DNA of 64,000 nt from Ruegeria sp. SCSIO 43209 (GTDB lineage: Bacteria; Pseudomonadota; Alphaproteobacteria; Rhodobacterales; Rhodobacteraceae). The stretch spans positions 1,885,001 through 1,949,000 of the forward strand of contig NZ_CP065359.1 in the NCBI RefSeq assembly GCF_019904295.1, given 5' to 3'. Each line of letters opens with the position of its first letter. Positions within the stretch are counted from its first letter, which is position 1. Position numbers and translations under genes: made by a program. The notes under the pieces were generated by a model. It was not told where the DNA came from. It was given only the letters and a program-made list of their open reading frames with translations, and did no database searches. Positions 47,272 through 55,959 of the stretch are shown here, piece by piece.

Positions 47272-48326
47272 AACTGACCGAAAAACTTGGGCTCGCTGCG
47301 CTGCACCGTCTTGACCCGGAAACCGCGCATGGGCTTTCGATCAAGGCCCTGACCTCGGGGCTTGCACCGACGCCTGGGCCGGTCACATCGGACCGGCTGA
47401 AGACCCGAGTCGCGGGTCTGGATTTGCCCAACCCCGTCGGACTGGCTGCGGGGTATGATAAGAATGGCGAGGCGCTGGCCCCGCTCTCGCGCGCCGGATT
47501 CGGGTTTATCGAAGTGGGTGCGGTGACACCCCGCCCACAGCCAGGCAACCCTAAACCGCGCCTCTTCCGCCTGACCGAAGACCACGCGGCGATCAACCGC
47601 TTTGGCTTCAACAATGAAGGTATGGAAGTCATGGCCACGCGTCTTGCGCAGCGTCCCAAGGACGCGGTGATCGGTCTGAACCTCGGGGCCAACAAAGACA
47701 GTGATGATCGCCCCAGAGACTTCGCCAAAGTGCTTGCCCATTGCGCTGCGCATTTGGACTTTGCCACCGTCAACGTGTCTTCACCCAACACCGAAAAGCT
47801 GCGAGATTTACAGGGCAAAGCAGCGCTAACTGCGCTGCTGAGCGGTGTGATCGAAACCCGAAACGCCCTGCCACGCCCGATCCCTATCTTCCTGAAGATC
47901 GCCCCGGATCTAACTGAGCACGAATTGCAGGATATCGCCGCTGTCGCCCGTGAAACCGGCGTGGACGCGGTGATCGCCACCAACACCACGCTGTCGCGCG
48001 ATGGCCTGCGCAGTGCGCACAAGGATCAGGCCGGAGGCCTGTCCGGCGCGCCGTTGTTCGAGAAATCGACGCGGGTGCTGGCGCAGCTCAGCCAGTTGAC
48101 GGGCGCAGATATCCCGCTGATCGGGGTCGGTGGCATCAGCACGGCAGAACAGGCCTATGCCAAGATCTGCGCCGGAGCGTCCGCAGTGCAGTTCTACACG
48201 GCGATGGTCTATGGCGGGATTTCCCTGGCCGCTGACATCGCACAGGGGTTGGACACGCTGCTGGAGCGCGACGGCTTCGATTCGGTCGCGCAAGCGGTGG
48301 GCAGTAAACGAGAGGACTGGCTATGA
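47268..48326 (+). CDS. pyrD: Dihydroorotate dehydrogenase (quinone), class 2
   Basis: A 352-residue FMN enzyme of pyrimidine synthesis that oxidises dihydroorotate to orotate using membrane quinone. Class 2 features are the N-terminal amphipathic extension ([22 protein letters not shown]) and serine as active-site base in [33 protein letters not shown] and FGFNNEGM are FMN/substrate landmarks, and VGVGGIS-like [21 protein letters not shown] binds the FMN phosphate. Start chosen at 47268, overlapping the previous stop by ATGA. Confidence 0.95.
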   Translation: MKLTEKLGLAALHRLDPETAHGLSIKALTSGLAPTPGPVTSDRLKTRVAGLDLPNPVGLAAGYDKNGEALAPLSRAGFGFIEVGAVTPRPQPGNPKPRLFRLTEDHAAINRFGFNNEGMEVMATRLAQRPKDAVIGLNLGANKDSDDRPRDFAKVLAHCAAHLDFATVNVSSPNTEKLRDLQGKAALTALLSGVIETRNALPRPIPIFLKIAPDLTEHELQDIAAVARETGVDAVIATNTTLSRDGLRSAHKDQAGGLSGAPLFEKSTRVLAQLSQLTGADIPLIGVGGISTAEQAYAKICAGASAVQFYTAMVYGGISLAADIAQGLDTLLERDGFDSVAQAVGSKREDWL

Positions 48327-48664
48327 TCGAATATTGGCACAATCCGCGCTGTTCCAAATCCCGCGCGGGGTTGGCGTTGCTGCAGGAAAACGGCGCAGAT
48401 CCTGAGGTGCGCAAATACCTCGAAGACGCGCCCTCGGCCGATGAAATCCGGACGGTTCTGGCCAAGCTGATTATCCCGGCGATCAGCATGATGCGCACCG
48501 GAGAGAAAACGTTCAAAGAGCTTGGCCTGGCCAAGACCTCGCCCGATGAGAAGCTTGTTCAGGCCATGGCCGAACACCCGATCCTGATCGAGCGTCCGCT
48601 GGCCATCGCGGGCGACAAAGCCGCTATCGGACGCCCGCCCGAGAACCTGCTGGACTTGCTTTAG
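48323..48664 (+). CDS. arsC: ArsC-family reductase (arsenate reductase-like)
   Basis: A 113-residue protein of the glutaredoxin-dependent ArsC family. The N-terminal [19 protein letters not shown] carries the catalytic cysteine (C10), and [26 protein letters not shown] is the conserved C-terminus with the arginine expected near residue 93. It may reduce arsenate to arsenite, but no ars regulator or pump lies nearby and related Spx-like proteins have other roles, so the substrate is not certain. Coupled to pyrD; its end overlaps the convergent MATE gene. Confidence 0.85.
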   Translation: MIEYWHNPRCSKSRAGLALLQENGADPEVRKYLEDAPSADEIRTVLAKLIIPAISMMRTGEKTFKELGLAKTSPDEKLVQAMAEHPILIERPLAIAGDKAAIGRPPENLLDLL

Positions 48665-49977
48665 GCGATCTGTGCCTCAAGTCGCGGATAGCGCCAACCA
48701 AGCGTAAGGCCCCGTGCGATGTTCAACGCCATCAGCGCGGCCCAAAGACCATGATTGCCCATCGTCGGCACCAGCACGAACAACGCAACCACGTACAGCG
48801 CGACTGACTGGATCATCGCATTACGCATATCGCGGGTCCAGGTGGCCCCGATATAGATGCCGTCGAACATCCAGCTTGCCACTCCGATGACCGGTGCCAG
48901 AGCGGCCCAGATCAGATATTCGCGTGCCGTCGCCCGAACATCAGGCGATGTCGACATCAGATCGATCAGCGCGGGCCCTGCCAGGTAAAACACCAGCCCA
49001 AGCCCGATGGCCCCGCCAACGCCCCATTGCGAAGCCATGACCGACGCGCGCCGGACCTTCCGGCGGTCGCGAGCACCGACGGCTCCTCCGACAAGAGCTT
49101 CAGCCGAGAAAGCAAATCCGTCCAAAGCGAATGCGGTGATTTCGAGAAACTGCAATAACACCTGATTGGCCGCCAAATTCACGTCGCCCAGATCGGAACC
49201 GACAAACAAAAACGTGGTGAATGCTCCGGTCAACAGAACCGAGCGCACCATGATATCGCCATTCACCTGCATCATCCGGCGCAGCCGTGCGGCATCAAAA
49301 ATACGCGGCCAATCCCGCCATTGCTTGCCGCCAAACGCATCACCACAAAGCCACAAACCCAGGGCAAGACCCGTCCACTCGGCAATCAGTGTCGCGATGG
49401 CAACGCCCTCGACACCCCAGCCCAGGCCAAGCACAAACCATAGATCCAGCGCTATATTCAGCCCATTCATCCATATCTGCAGGATGAATACACCTCGCGT
49501 GCGTTCGACTGCGATCAGCCAGCCTGTCACCGCATAAAGGGCAATCGTGGCCGGAGCGCCCCAGATGCGAATCTCCAGATAGGCGCGCGTCAGAGACTCG
49601 ACTTCGGCGCTGGCGGGCGACAGTGCAAAAGCTCCAAGGAATACCCAAACCTGCGCGACAATGAAGACCAATCCTGCTGTTCCGCCCAGCAGCAAGCCTC
49701 GCATGAGCAACGCTCCGGTTTCTGCAGTGTCACCTGCACCGCGCGCCTGTGCCGCCAGCCCGGTGGTGCCCATCCGCAGAAAGCCGAAAATCCAGTAGAT
49801 CGCAGACAGGATCACCGCACCCATGCCCACAGCCCCGATGGGGGCGGCCTGCCCCATCTGACCGACAACGCCGGTATCCACTGCCCCGAGGATCGGTACG
49901 GTCGCGTTCGACAGCACGATCGGCAACGCGATTTTCAAAACGCGCCGATGGGTAATGGGCGCTGAGGCGTCCTCCAT
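48661..49977 (-). CDS. MATE family multidrug/toxin exporter (DinF-like)
   Basis: A 438-residue polytopic protein with 12 predicted helices forming two MatE repeats, each beginning with a glycine/proline-rich helix (PIVLSNATVPILGAVDTGVVGQMGQAAPIGAVGMG in the first). It exports organic cations or metabolites driven by Na+ or H+. The ATG lies 2 bases after the stop of the upstream thioesterase gene, so the three minus-strand genes form one operon. Confidence 0.9.
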   Translation of the reverse strand: MEDASAPITHRRVLKIALPIVLSNATVPILGAVDTGVVGQMGQAAPIGAVGMGAVILSAIYWIFGFLRMGTTGLAAQARGAGDTAETGALLMRGLLLGGTAGLVFIVAQVWVFLGAFALSPASAEVESLTRAYLEIRIWGAPATIALYAVTGWLIAVERTRGVFILQIWMNGLNIALDLWFVLGLGWGVEGVAIATLIAEWTGLALGLWLCGDAFGGKQWRDWPRIFDAARLRRMMQVNGDIMVRSVLLTGAFTTFLFVGSDLGDVNLAANQVLLQFLEITAFALDGFAFSAEALVGGAVGARDRRKVRRASVMASQWGVGGAIGLGLVFYLAGPALIDLMSTSPDVRATAREYLIWAALAPVIGVASWMFDGIYIGATWTRDMRNAMIQSVALYVVALFVLVPTMGNHGLWAALMALNIARGLTLGWRYPRLEAQIA

Positions 49978-49979
49978 CC

Positions 49980-50498
49980 TTAGTCTTTCGATGTCGGAGA
50001 TTGCGGCATCAGGAAGTGCCCCGTACCTTGCGCAAAGAGTTTGGCGTGATTGTCTTGCCAGGCTTCGACCCGGACAGAGGCATAACGTCGACCCGAGCGA
50101 TTGATGAAAGCGCGCGCATAGGCGTCTCGCGGCAGGCCAGACCGCAGGTAGTCGACCGTGAAGTCGATGGTTTTGGGAAAGCGGATATTCACGTCAGTCA
50201 GGATGTCCTCCGCACCGATCTCACCGCTTTCAATCCTGGGAAACATATGTTCCCAACTCAGCGTGATTACGGCAGTGACTTCCAGAAACGCCGCTGTCAC
50301 CCCACCGTGGATAGCGGGTAGAAAAGGATTACCGATCAACTTCTCATCGAAATTCAGAACGCCTGTCAGTTCGTCCCCCCGCCGGTCGAATGTTATATTA
50401 AGGAACCGAATATACGGCACACCTTCGACCAGCGCGGTCAATGCGGCATCACGGCGTTGCTTGACCACCTGCATAGGTTCTGGGCGAGGTCTTGCCAT
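49980..50498 (-). CDS. PaaI-family hotdog thioesterase
   Basis: A 172-residue acyl-CoA thioesterase-like protein with a hotdog fold. Family motif NPFLPAIHGGVTAAFLEVTAVI is near residue 80-100. I used the ATG at 50498, one base after the stop of the upstream paralogue; a start at 50663 would read backwards through that gene. Substrates are acyl-CoAs of unknown type. Adjacent to a second thioesterase, from which it may have arisen by duplication, though the sequences have clearly diverged. Confidence 0.85.
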   Translation of the reverse strand: MARPRPEPMQVVKQRRDAALTALVEGVPYIRFLNITFDRRGDELTGVLNFDEKLIGNPFLPAIHGGVTAAFLEVTAVITLSWEHMFPRIESGEIGAEDILTDVNIRFPKTIDFTVDYLRSGLPRDAYARAFINRSGRRYASVRVEAWQDNHAKLFAQGTGHFLMPQSPTSKD

Positions 50499-50499
50499 C

Positions 50500-50919
50500 T
50501 TAGCGACCCTCCACGGTGAAGGCACCTGAAGCGGTGGCAACGGGACGGTCGCTGTCATCATCCGTCGCCGTCGCCCGCACAAAAGCCACGTTGCGCGTGA
50601 TGTGATAGCAGGTCGCGCGGGTCCGGATACTTTGACCCGGCGTTGCGGCCCGCATGTAATCAATACGCAGATCGATGGTGGCGGTTCCTCCCGGGGCTGA
50701 GGGGTGGCTCATCACTGCGGCACCGCAACAGGTATCCAGCATGGCCGACACAGCCCCGCCATGGATCACGCCAGTCCGAGGATCGCCGATCAGTTGCTCG
50801 TTATAGGGCATCGAGATTTCAGCCTCGCCCTCTCCGATGTGGGTCAGATCAAGCCCCAAGGCCTTGGCGTGCGGAATCGCCTCGATGAACTGGCGCGCTA
50901 AAACTGTCTTATCGGCCAT
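50500..50919 (-). CDS. PaaI-family hotdog thioesterase
   Basis: A 139-residue single-domain thioesterase. The conserved segment RTGVIHGGAVSAMLDTCCGAAVMS contains the expected helix of the hotdog fold, with the aspartate acting as likely catalytic residue. It hydrolyses acyl-CoA thioesters, perhaps aromatic or medium-chain. It is divergent from the first MerR gene with a 117-base gap and lies beside the fatty-acid oxidation cluster, which suggests a related CoA-recycling role. Confidence 0.87.
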   Translation of the reverse strand: MADKTVLARQFIEAIPHAKALGLDLTHIGEGEAEISMPYNEQLIGDPRTGVIHGGAVSAMLDTCCGAAVMSHPSAPGGTATIDLRIDYMRAATPGQSIRTRATCYHITRNVAFVRATATDDDSDRPVATASGAFTVEGR

Positions 50920-50974
50920 GGGGTTGGGTCCTGTCCTTGTACCTGCCCCTTTATGGGCCTGCGTTTACACCAAG

Positions 50975-50999
50975 GGCAAGCCCACCTGTTGCGCTTGCC
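50975..50999. promoter_or_regulatory. Inverted repeat in the thioesterase/MerR divergent region
   Basis: GGCAAGC (50975-50981) and GCTTGCC (50993-50999) form an exact 7-base inverted repeat with an 11-base spacer. It is located 38 bases upstream of the first merR start, and between two divergent genes. MerR-family regulators bind such dyads; binding is inferred. Confidence 0.4.
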
Positions 51000-51036
51000 G
51001 CAACGACGCCCTAGGTTGCTGCCAAGGAGACCCGGA

Positions 51037-51405
51037 ATGTCCGACACCCGTTTGTCATTCAAAGAAATGTGCGCCGAGTTCGACGTGACCCCACGCACCC
51101 TGCGCTATTACGAATACATCGAATTGCTGCAGCCTGACCGTGAAGGCAGGTCGCGGTTTTACGGGCCTCGTGAATGCGCCCGGATGAAACTGATCATGCG
51201 TGGTCGAAAGTTTGGATTTCCTTTGGAAGAGATTCGTCAGTGGCTGCTGATCTACGAAGATCAGGGCAATCAGGCGCAGATGGCGACCTTTATCGAGATG
51301 GCCGATCGTCAAATGGAAGAGCTGCGCCAGCAGCGCGCGCAGTTGGATGAAGCAATGGATGCGCTTCAGCAATTGCGCGATCAGACCGTCGGCCTGCTGA
51401 AATAG
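51037..51405 (+). CDS. MerR-family transcriptional regulator 1
   Basis: A 122-residue regulator. The MerR winged-helix ([46 protein letters not shown], landmarks) is at residues 8-55, followed by a coiled-coil (about 80-118) for dimerisation. No metal-binding cysteines exist in the effector region, so it is not a metal sensor. GGAGACCCGGA is upstream of the ATG. It is a paralogue of the MerR protein at 51578, both sharing VTPRTLR(Y/F)YE and (I/L)RG(R/K)(K/R)FGF.LEEIRQ.L. Proposed role: controls the beta-oxidation genes downstream. Confidence 0.88.
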   Translation: MSDTRLSFKEMCAEFDVTPRTLRYYEYIELLQPDREGRSRFYGPRECARMKLIMRGRKFGFPLEEIRQWLLIYEDQGNQAQMATFIEMADRQMEELRQQRAQLDEAMDALQQLRDQTVGLLK

Positions 51406-51459
51406 CCCCTTCCCCTACGGCAAGAAAATTGCCGAAACCCCTACTTACGCGACTGGATG

Positions 51460-51506
51460 TTACGTCAACTATTTTGTGACGCAGCGTCCGCATTACGTAA
51501 ACGTCA
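51460..51506. promoter_or_regulatory. Candidate MerR (LiuR-like) operators upstream of merR2
   Basis: The 172-base gap between the two merR genes holds TTACGTCA (51460-51467) and TTACGTAAACGTCA (51493-51506). The second is a near-perfect dyad built from two ACGT cores two bases apart and resembles operators known for LiuR-type MerR regulators of acyl-CoA degradation. It is 72 bases upstream of the second MerR start, so autoregulation and control of the acyl-CoA dehydrogenase unit is likely. A small hairpin (CGGCAA/TTGCCG, 51418-51434) follows the first merR gene. Confidence 0.55.
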
Positions 51507-51577
51507 CTTGTGTGTTGTAAAACGCTCATCGACTGCGCAACTCAGATTGCATGACGCCAGTGATGAGAGTTTGAACC

Positions 51578-51979
51578 ATGACCGAAGATCTGCTGACCAT
51601 CCGCGAAATGTGCGAGACCTATGATGTCACGCCCCGCACATTGCGGTTCTACGAGGCCAAAGAGCTTTTGTTTCCGATCCGCGAGGGCCAAAAGCGCTTG
51701 TTCACCAAACGGGATCGTGCACGCCTGAAACTGATCCTGCGCGGCAAGCGCTTTGGCTTCAGCCTCGAAGAGATCCGCCAGCTTCTGGACCTGTACCACG
51801 TGGGTGACCAGCAGCTGACCCAGATGTCCCGCACTTATGAAATCGCGTGCGAGCGCCTTGCTGACATGGAATCGCGCCGCGAAGAGCTGACGCAGGCCAT
51901 TGACGAACTAAAAGAGCAGTTGCGCTGGGGCGAAAAGGTTATCGCCTCGATGAAACAGGAAAAGAAGGCCGCCGAATAA
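51578..51979 (+). CDS. MerR-family transcriptional regulator 2
   Basis: A 133-residue regulator, with the winged helix at 5-60 ([26 protein letters not shown]) and a long coiled-coil at about 80-130 that ends [15 protein letters not shown]. No cysteines in the C-terminal part, again pointing to an organic or acyl-CoA signal. It ends 38 bases before the acyl-CoA dehydrogenase start, so is probably co-transcribed with it. Paralogue of the regulator at 51037. Confidence 0.9.
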   Translation: MTEDLLTIREMCETYDVTPRTLRFYEAKELLFPIREGQKRLFTKRDRARLKLILRGKRFGFSLEEIRQLLDLYHVGDQQLTQMSRTYEIACERLADMESRREELTQAIDELKEQLRWGEKVIASMKQEKKAAE

Positions 51980-52017
51980 GCCCGGCCTTTCGGACATATG
52001 AATTAAGGGAGCTTCAC

Positions 52018-53799
52018 ATGCCCGTCTATAACGCGCCAACCAAAGATACGCAGTTCATCCTGCACGATGTTCTGAAAGTCTCGCAGTCGGATATCCCCGG
52101 CTATGATGAACTGGAGGCCGAGTTTACCGGCGCGGTTCTGGAAGAAGCGGGCAAAGTTGCCACCAATGTGTTGCACCCGCTGAACGTGGTTGGGGACATC
52201 GAAGGGTGCCGGTTGGAAAACGGGATTGTGTACACCCCAACAGGTTTCAAAGATGCCTTCGAGCAGATGAAAGAAGGCGGCTGGACTGGCCTCGACATGC
52301 CGGAAGAGTATGGCGGCCAGAACATGCCTTATGTGATGGGTACTGCGGTGGGCGAAATGTTCTCGGGCGCGAACCAGGCGTTTGTGATGTATCAGGGCCT
52401 GACCCACGGCGCAGCCTCGGCAATCCTCGCGCATGGTTCGGATGAGCAAAAGAACACGTACCTGCCCAACATGGTCAGCTGCGAATGGACCGGCACCATG
52501 AACCTGACCGAACCGCATTGCGGTACCGATCTGGGCCTGATGCGCACCAAGGCGGAACCTCAGGGCGACGGTAGCTACAAGATTTCCGGTCAGAAAATCT
52601 TTATCTCGGCGGGCGATCACGACATGGCCGACAACATCATTCACCTGGTGCTGGCCAAAATTCCAGGCGGACCCGAGGGCATCAAAGGTGTGTCGCTGTT
52701 TATTGTCCCGAAGTTTATCGTGAACGAAGACGGTACTCCTGGCGAGCGTAATGGTGTTTCGGTCGGCAAGATCGAGGAAAAGATGGGCATCCACGGCAAT
52801 TCGACCTGCGTCATGAACTATGACGAGGCCACCGGCTGGCTGCTGGGCGACGAACACAAAGGCATGCGCGCCATGTTCACGATGATGAACGAAGCGCGTC
52901 TGGGTGTGGGCATGCAAGGACTGTCTCAGGCCGAGGCAGCGTATCAAAACGCCGTCGAATACGCCAAAGACCGCCTGCAGGGCCGCGACGTAACAGGTGT
53001 GAAGAACCCGGACGGCCCCGCCGATCCGCTGATCGTACACCCCGACATTCGCCGCAACCTGATGGATCAGAAAAGCTTCACCGAGGGCGCACGCGCATTC
53101 ATCCTGTGGGGCGCAACCATGATCGACAAGGCGCACCGCTCGGGTGACAAGGATGCGGACGGGCTGATCTCGCTGCTGACACCGGTCATCAAGGGCTTCC
53201 TGACGGATGAAGGCTACGACATGACCGTTCAGGCGCAGCAGGTCTATGGCGGCCATGGCTACATCGAAGAATGGGGCATGTCGCAATACACCCGCGACGC
53301 CCGCATCGCGATGATCTACGAAGGGGCAAACGGCGTTCAGGCGTTGGATCTTGTCGGCCGGAAGCTGGCGCAGGATGGCGGCAAGCATGTCATGGCGTTC
53401 TTTGAGATGGTTAAAACCTTCTGCAAGGAAAATGCCGGCAAGGATGAAGCTTATAACAAAGCGTTCATCGAACCGCTGAAGGCCGCGTCCAAGGACCTGC
53501 AAGCCGCTGGCATGTATTTCATGCAGGAAGGCATGAAGAACCCTAACAACGCGCTGTCCGGTTCGTATGACTTCATGCACATGTTTGGTCATGTTTGCCT
53601 GGGCCTGATGTGGGCTCAGATGGCGAAAGCCGCTCGCGAAGCGCTGGATGGTGGCGCCTCGGACAAAGAGTTCTACGAGACCAAGATCAATACCGGTCGC
53701 TTCTACATGGCCCGTCGCTTGCCCGCGACAGCCATGCATTTGGCGCGCATCCAAACCGGAGCGGACACGGTAATGGCGCTGGACGCAGCGAACTTCTGA
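52018..53799 (+). CDS. Acyl-CoA dehydrogenase (FadE/DmdC-type, with C-terminal extension domain)
   Basis: A 593-residue FAD enzyme that makes the trans-2-enoyl-CoA in beta-oxidation. Domains in order: N-terminal helical (1-160), beta ([29 protein letters not shown]), C-terminal helical (280-440) with the catalytic glutamate in [22 protein letters not shown], and an extra C-terminal domain (about 470-593) as in the large ACADs, including the DMSP enzyme DmdC. Which acyl-CoA it prefers is not clear. First structural gene of the fad cluster, preceded by AAGGGAGC. Confidence 0.9.
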   Translation: MPVYNAPTKDTQFILHDVLKVSQSDIPGYDELEAEFTGAVLEEAGKVATNVLHPLNVVGDIEGCRLENGIVYTPTGFKDAFEQMKEGGWTGLDMPEEYGGQNMPYVMGTAVGEMFSGANQAFVMYQGLTHGAASAILAHGSDEQKNTYLPNMVSCEWTGTMNLTEPHCGTDLGLMRTKAEPQGDGSYKISGQKIFISAGDHDMADNIIHLVLAKIPGGPEGIKGVSLFIVPKFIVNEDGTPGERNGVSVGKIEEKMGIHGNSTCVMNYDEATGWLLGDEHKGMRAMFTMMNEARLGVGMQGLSQAEAAYQNAVEYAKDRLQGRDVTGVKNPDGPADPLIVHPDIRRNLMDQKSFTEGARAFILWGATMIDKAHRSGDKDADGLISLLTPVIKGFLTDEGYDMTVQAQQVYGGHGYIEEWGMSQYTRDARIAMIYEGANGVQALDLVGRKLAQDGGKHVMAFFEMVKTFCKENAGKDEAYNKAFIEPLKAASKDLQAAGMYFMQEGMKNPNNALSGSYDFMHMFGHVCLGLMWAQMAKAAREALDGGASDKEFYETKINTGRFYMARRLPATAMHLARIQTGADTVMALDAANF

Positions 53800-53806
53800 T
53801 CTCAGT

Positions 53807-53836
53807 GTGGGCTCGGGCGTCGTAGCCCGAACCCAC
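53807..53836 (+). terminator. Hairpin after the acyl-CoA dehydrogenase gene
   Basis: A 12-base-pair stem with one mismatch (arms 53807-53818 and 53825-53836, six-base loop) lies in the 53-base gap after the dehydrogenase stop. No T-tract follows, and a GGAGGAG ribosome site comes just after, so it is probably a partial terminator or RNA-processing point within the operon. Confidence 0.5.
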
Positions 53837-53852
53837 CCTTGGAGGAGACAAG

Positions 53853-54065
53853 ATGCCAAAACGCTTTCGCCTGACCCGCCGCTTTCCCGTCGCCATGACC
53901 GAGGATGGCTATCGCAAACTCCGCGGATTCGCGCGAGAGGCGGGATTGGATGAAGGTGAGGCTTTGTCGTTCCTGTTCGAGAATTTCAATAGCGTGATTG
54001 ATCACGAGAACCTGACGCACAGATTGCGCATCTTCAACTCCGAGCTGGACGCAAGAAAGCGCTGA
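53853..54065 (+). CDS. Small conserved-looking protein, function unknown
   Basis: A 70-residue basic protein (MPKRFRLTRRFPVAMTEDGYRKL...) without membrane segment or cysteines. The middle GLDEGEALSFLFENFNSVIDHENLTHRLRIFNSELDARK is predicted helical. GGAGGAG is nine bases ahead of the ATG, which supports real translation. The MTEDGYRKLRGFAREAGLDEGEALSFLFEN segment slightly resembles ribbon-helix-helix or anti-toxin-like DNA-binding proteins, but I cannot assign it. It lies between the acyl-CoA dehydrogenase and GST genes in the same direction. Confidence 0.7.
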   Translation: MPKRFRLTRRFPVAMTEDGYRKLRGFAREAGLDEGEALSFLFENFNSVIDHENLTHRLRIFNSELDARKR

Positions 54066-54096
54066 ACGCGCAATACGCCTTGGGAGGGGCGCCCAA

Positions 54097-54735
54097 ATGA
54101 CCATCAAACTGCATTGCTTCGGTGAAAGCGGAAACAGCTACAAAGCCGCTCTGGCGCTTGAGATGTCGGGTCTGGAGTGGGAGGCGGTCTTTGTCGACTT
54201 TTTCAACGGCGCAACGCGCACCCCTGAATTCCGGGCCGAAGTGAACGAAATGGGCGAAGCACCCGTACTGGTCGATGGCGATTTTCGCACCAGTCAGTCT
54301 GGCGCAATTCAGGCCTATGTCACCGAGAAGTCCGGCAAATTCGGCGGCAAGGATCGTGATGAGAACTATGACATCTTCCGCTGGGTTCTATGGGACAATC
54401 ACAAGCTTAGCTCGATGGCCGGACTGACCCGATTTCTGATCAACTTCCTGCCGGAACAGCACCGCAACCCGGATGTGATTGCGTTCAATCAAGGCCGGTT
54501 GAAAGCAGCCTATCAGACGCTGAACGCTCATCTTGATGGCCGTGATTGGATCGTTGGCGACAGGGTAACAAATGCTGATATCAGCTGCTGTGGCTATCTC
54601 TATTACCCAGAACCATTCGGCTTTGATCGCGCCGACTGGCCCAACATTGACGCCTGGCTGACGCGTCTCAGCGAACAGCCCGGCTGGAAACACCCCTATG
54701 ACCTGATGCCCGGCAACCCGTCGGATCGAGCTTAA
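54097..54735 (+). CDS. Glutathione S-transferase family protein
   Basis: A 212-residue cytosolic GST. The thioredoxin-like N-terminal domain begins IKLHCFGESGNSYKAALALEMSGLEWEAVFVDF and has the cis-proline/glutathione region GEAPVLVDGDFRTSQSGAI; the all-helical C-terminal domain follows. The serine/cysteine expected to activate glutathione is probably S11 or N12 region (GESGNSYK). Its role in the fatty-acid cluster is not obvious; it may protect from reactive enoyl or aldehyde products. GGGAGGGGC lies upstream of the ATG. Confidence 0.87.
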   Translation: MTIKLHCFGESGNSYKAALALEMSGLEWEAVFVDFFNGATRTPEFRAEVNEMGEAPVLVDGDFRTSQSGAIQAYVTEKSGKFGGKDRDENYDIFRWVLWDNHKLSSMAGLTRFLINFLPEQHRNPDVIAFNQGRLKAAYQTLNAHLDGRDWIVGDRVTNADISCCGYLYYPEPFGFDRADWPNIDAWLTRLSEQPGWKHPYDLMPGNPSDRA

Positions 54736-54747
54736 GGAGAAGACCCC

Positions 54748-55959
54748 ATGACAGAAGCCTATATCTATGACGCCTTGCGCACGCCGCGCGGCAAGGGCCG
54801 CAAGGATGGCAGCCTGCACGAAGTAACGTCGGTGCGCCTGTCCGCACTGACCCTCAACGCGATGAAAGAACGCAACAATCTGGAAGGCCACGCCGTTGAA
54901 GACGTGATCTGGGGAAACGTCACACAAGTGATGGAGCAAGGCGGCTGTCTGGCACGCTCGGCGGTACTGGCCTCGGATCTGGATGAATCGATTCCCGGTC
55001 TTGCGATCAACCGGTTTTGTGCCTCGGGTATGGAAGCGGTAAATCTAGCGGCTAACCAGGTGAAGGGCGGCGCGGGTGAAGCCTATATCGCTGGTGGCGT
55101 GGAGATGATGGGTCGCGTGGCCATGGGCAGCGACGGTGCGGCAATTGCGGTTGATCCCTCGCTGGCGATGGAGACCTATTTTGTGCCGCAGGGTATCTCG
55201 GCAGATATTATCGCGACCGAATATGGTTTCAGCCGCGATGACGCGGATGCGCTGGCCGTTGAATCTCAGAAACGCGCTGCAGCGGCGTGGGAGGACAACC
55301 GGTTCGAGAAATCGGTCATCACAATCAAAGATCAGAACGGCCTGACCATTCTGGACCGCGACGAATATATGCGCCCCGGAACAGATATGCAGAGCCTTGG
55401 CGCGCTGAACCCGTCATTCCAGATGATGGGTGAACAGATGCCGGGGTTCGACAAGGTGGCGATGATCAAATACCCGCATCTTGAGCGGATCAACCACATC
55501 CACCACGCGGGCAACAGCTCGGGCATCGTGGACGGGGCGGCGGCTGTTCTGATCGGCAACAAGGAGTTTGGTGAGAAATACGGCCTGAAGCCGCGCGCCC
55601 GTATCAAGGCGACTGCCAAGATCGGCACCGACCCGACCATCATGCTGACCGGCCCGGTTCCGGTGACCGAGAAGATCCTGGCCGATAACGGCATGAAGAT
55701 CGGCGATTTGGACTTGTTTGAAGTAAACGAAGCCTTCGCCTCGGTCGTGCTGCGCTTCCAGCAGGCGTTCGACGTCGATCCGGCGCTGGTGAACGTGAAC
55801 GGCGGCTCGATCGCGATGGGTCACCCGCTGGGTGCAACCGGCGCGATGATTATCGGTACGCTGCTGGATGAGCTTGAGCGTCAGGACAAGGAAACCGGTC
55901 TGGCCACACTCTGCATCGCATCCGGTATGGGCGCGGCAACAATTATCGAGCGCGTCTGA
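54748..55959 (+). CDS. fadA: Acetyl-CoA C-acyltransferase (thiolase, FadA-like)
   Basis: A 403-residue thiolase that cleaves 3-ketoacyl-CoA in the last step of beta-oxidation. The nucleophile cysteine is in INRFCASGMEAVN (about residue 90), the base histidine in GGSIAMGHPLGATGA, and the second cysteine in TLCIASGMGAA. TTAAGGAG precedes the ATG. The stop overlaps the cupin start by one base (TGATG). Acts with the FadB-like protein two genes downstream. Confidence 0.93.
   Translation: MTEAYIYDALRTPRGKGRKDGSLHEVTSVRLSALTLNAMKERNNLEGHAVEDVIWGNVTQVMEQGGCLARSAVLASDLDESIPGLAINRFCASGMEAVNLAANQVKGGAGEAYIAGGVEMMGRVAMGSDGAAIAVDPSLAMETYFVPQGISADIIATEYGFSRDDADALAVESQKRAAAAWEDNRFEKSVITIKDQNGLTILDRDEYMRPGTDMQSLGALNPSFQMMGEQMPGFDKVAMIKYPHLERINHIHHAGNSSGIVDGAAAVLIGNKEFGEKYGLKPRARIKATAKIGTDPTIMLTGPVPVTEKILADNGMKIGDLDLFEVNEAFASVVLRFQQAFDVDPALVNVNGGSIAMGHPLGATGAMIIGTLLDELERQDKETGLATLCIASGMGAATIIERV

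Noticed and set aside
52003..53859. A 618-residue open frame on the minus strand opposite the acyl-CoA dehydrogenase
   Set aside because: It mirrors a well-supported gene; high GC keeps the opposite frame open. Its composition (many His, Arg, Val) matches no protein family and it has no ribosome site.
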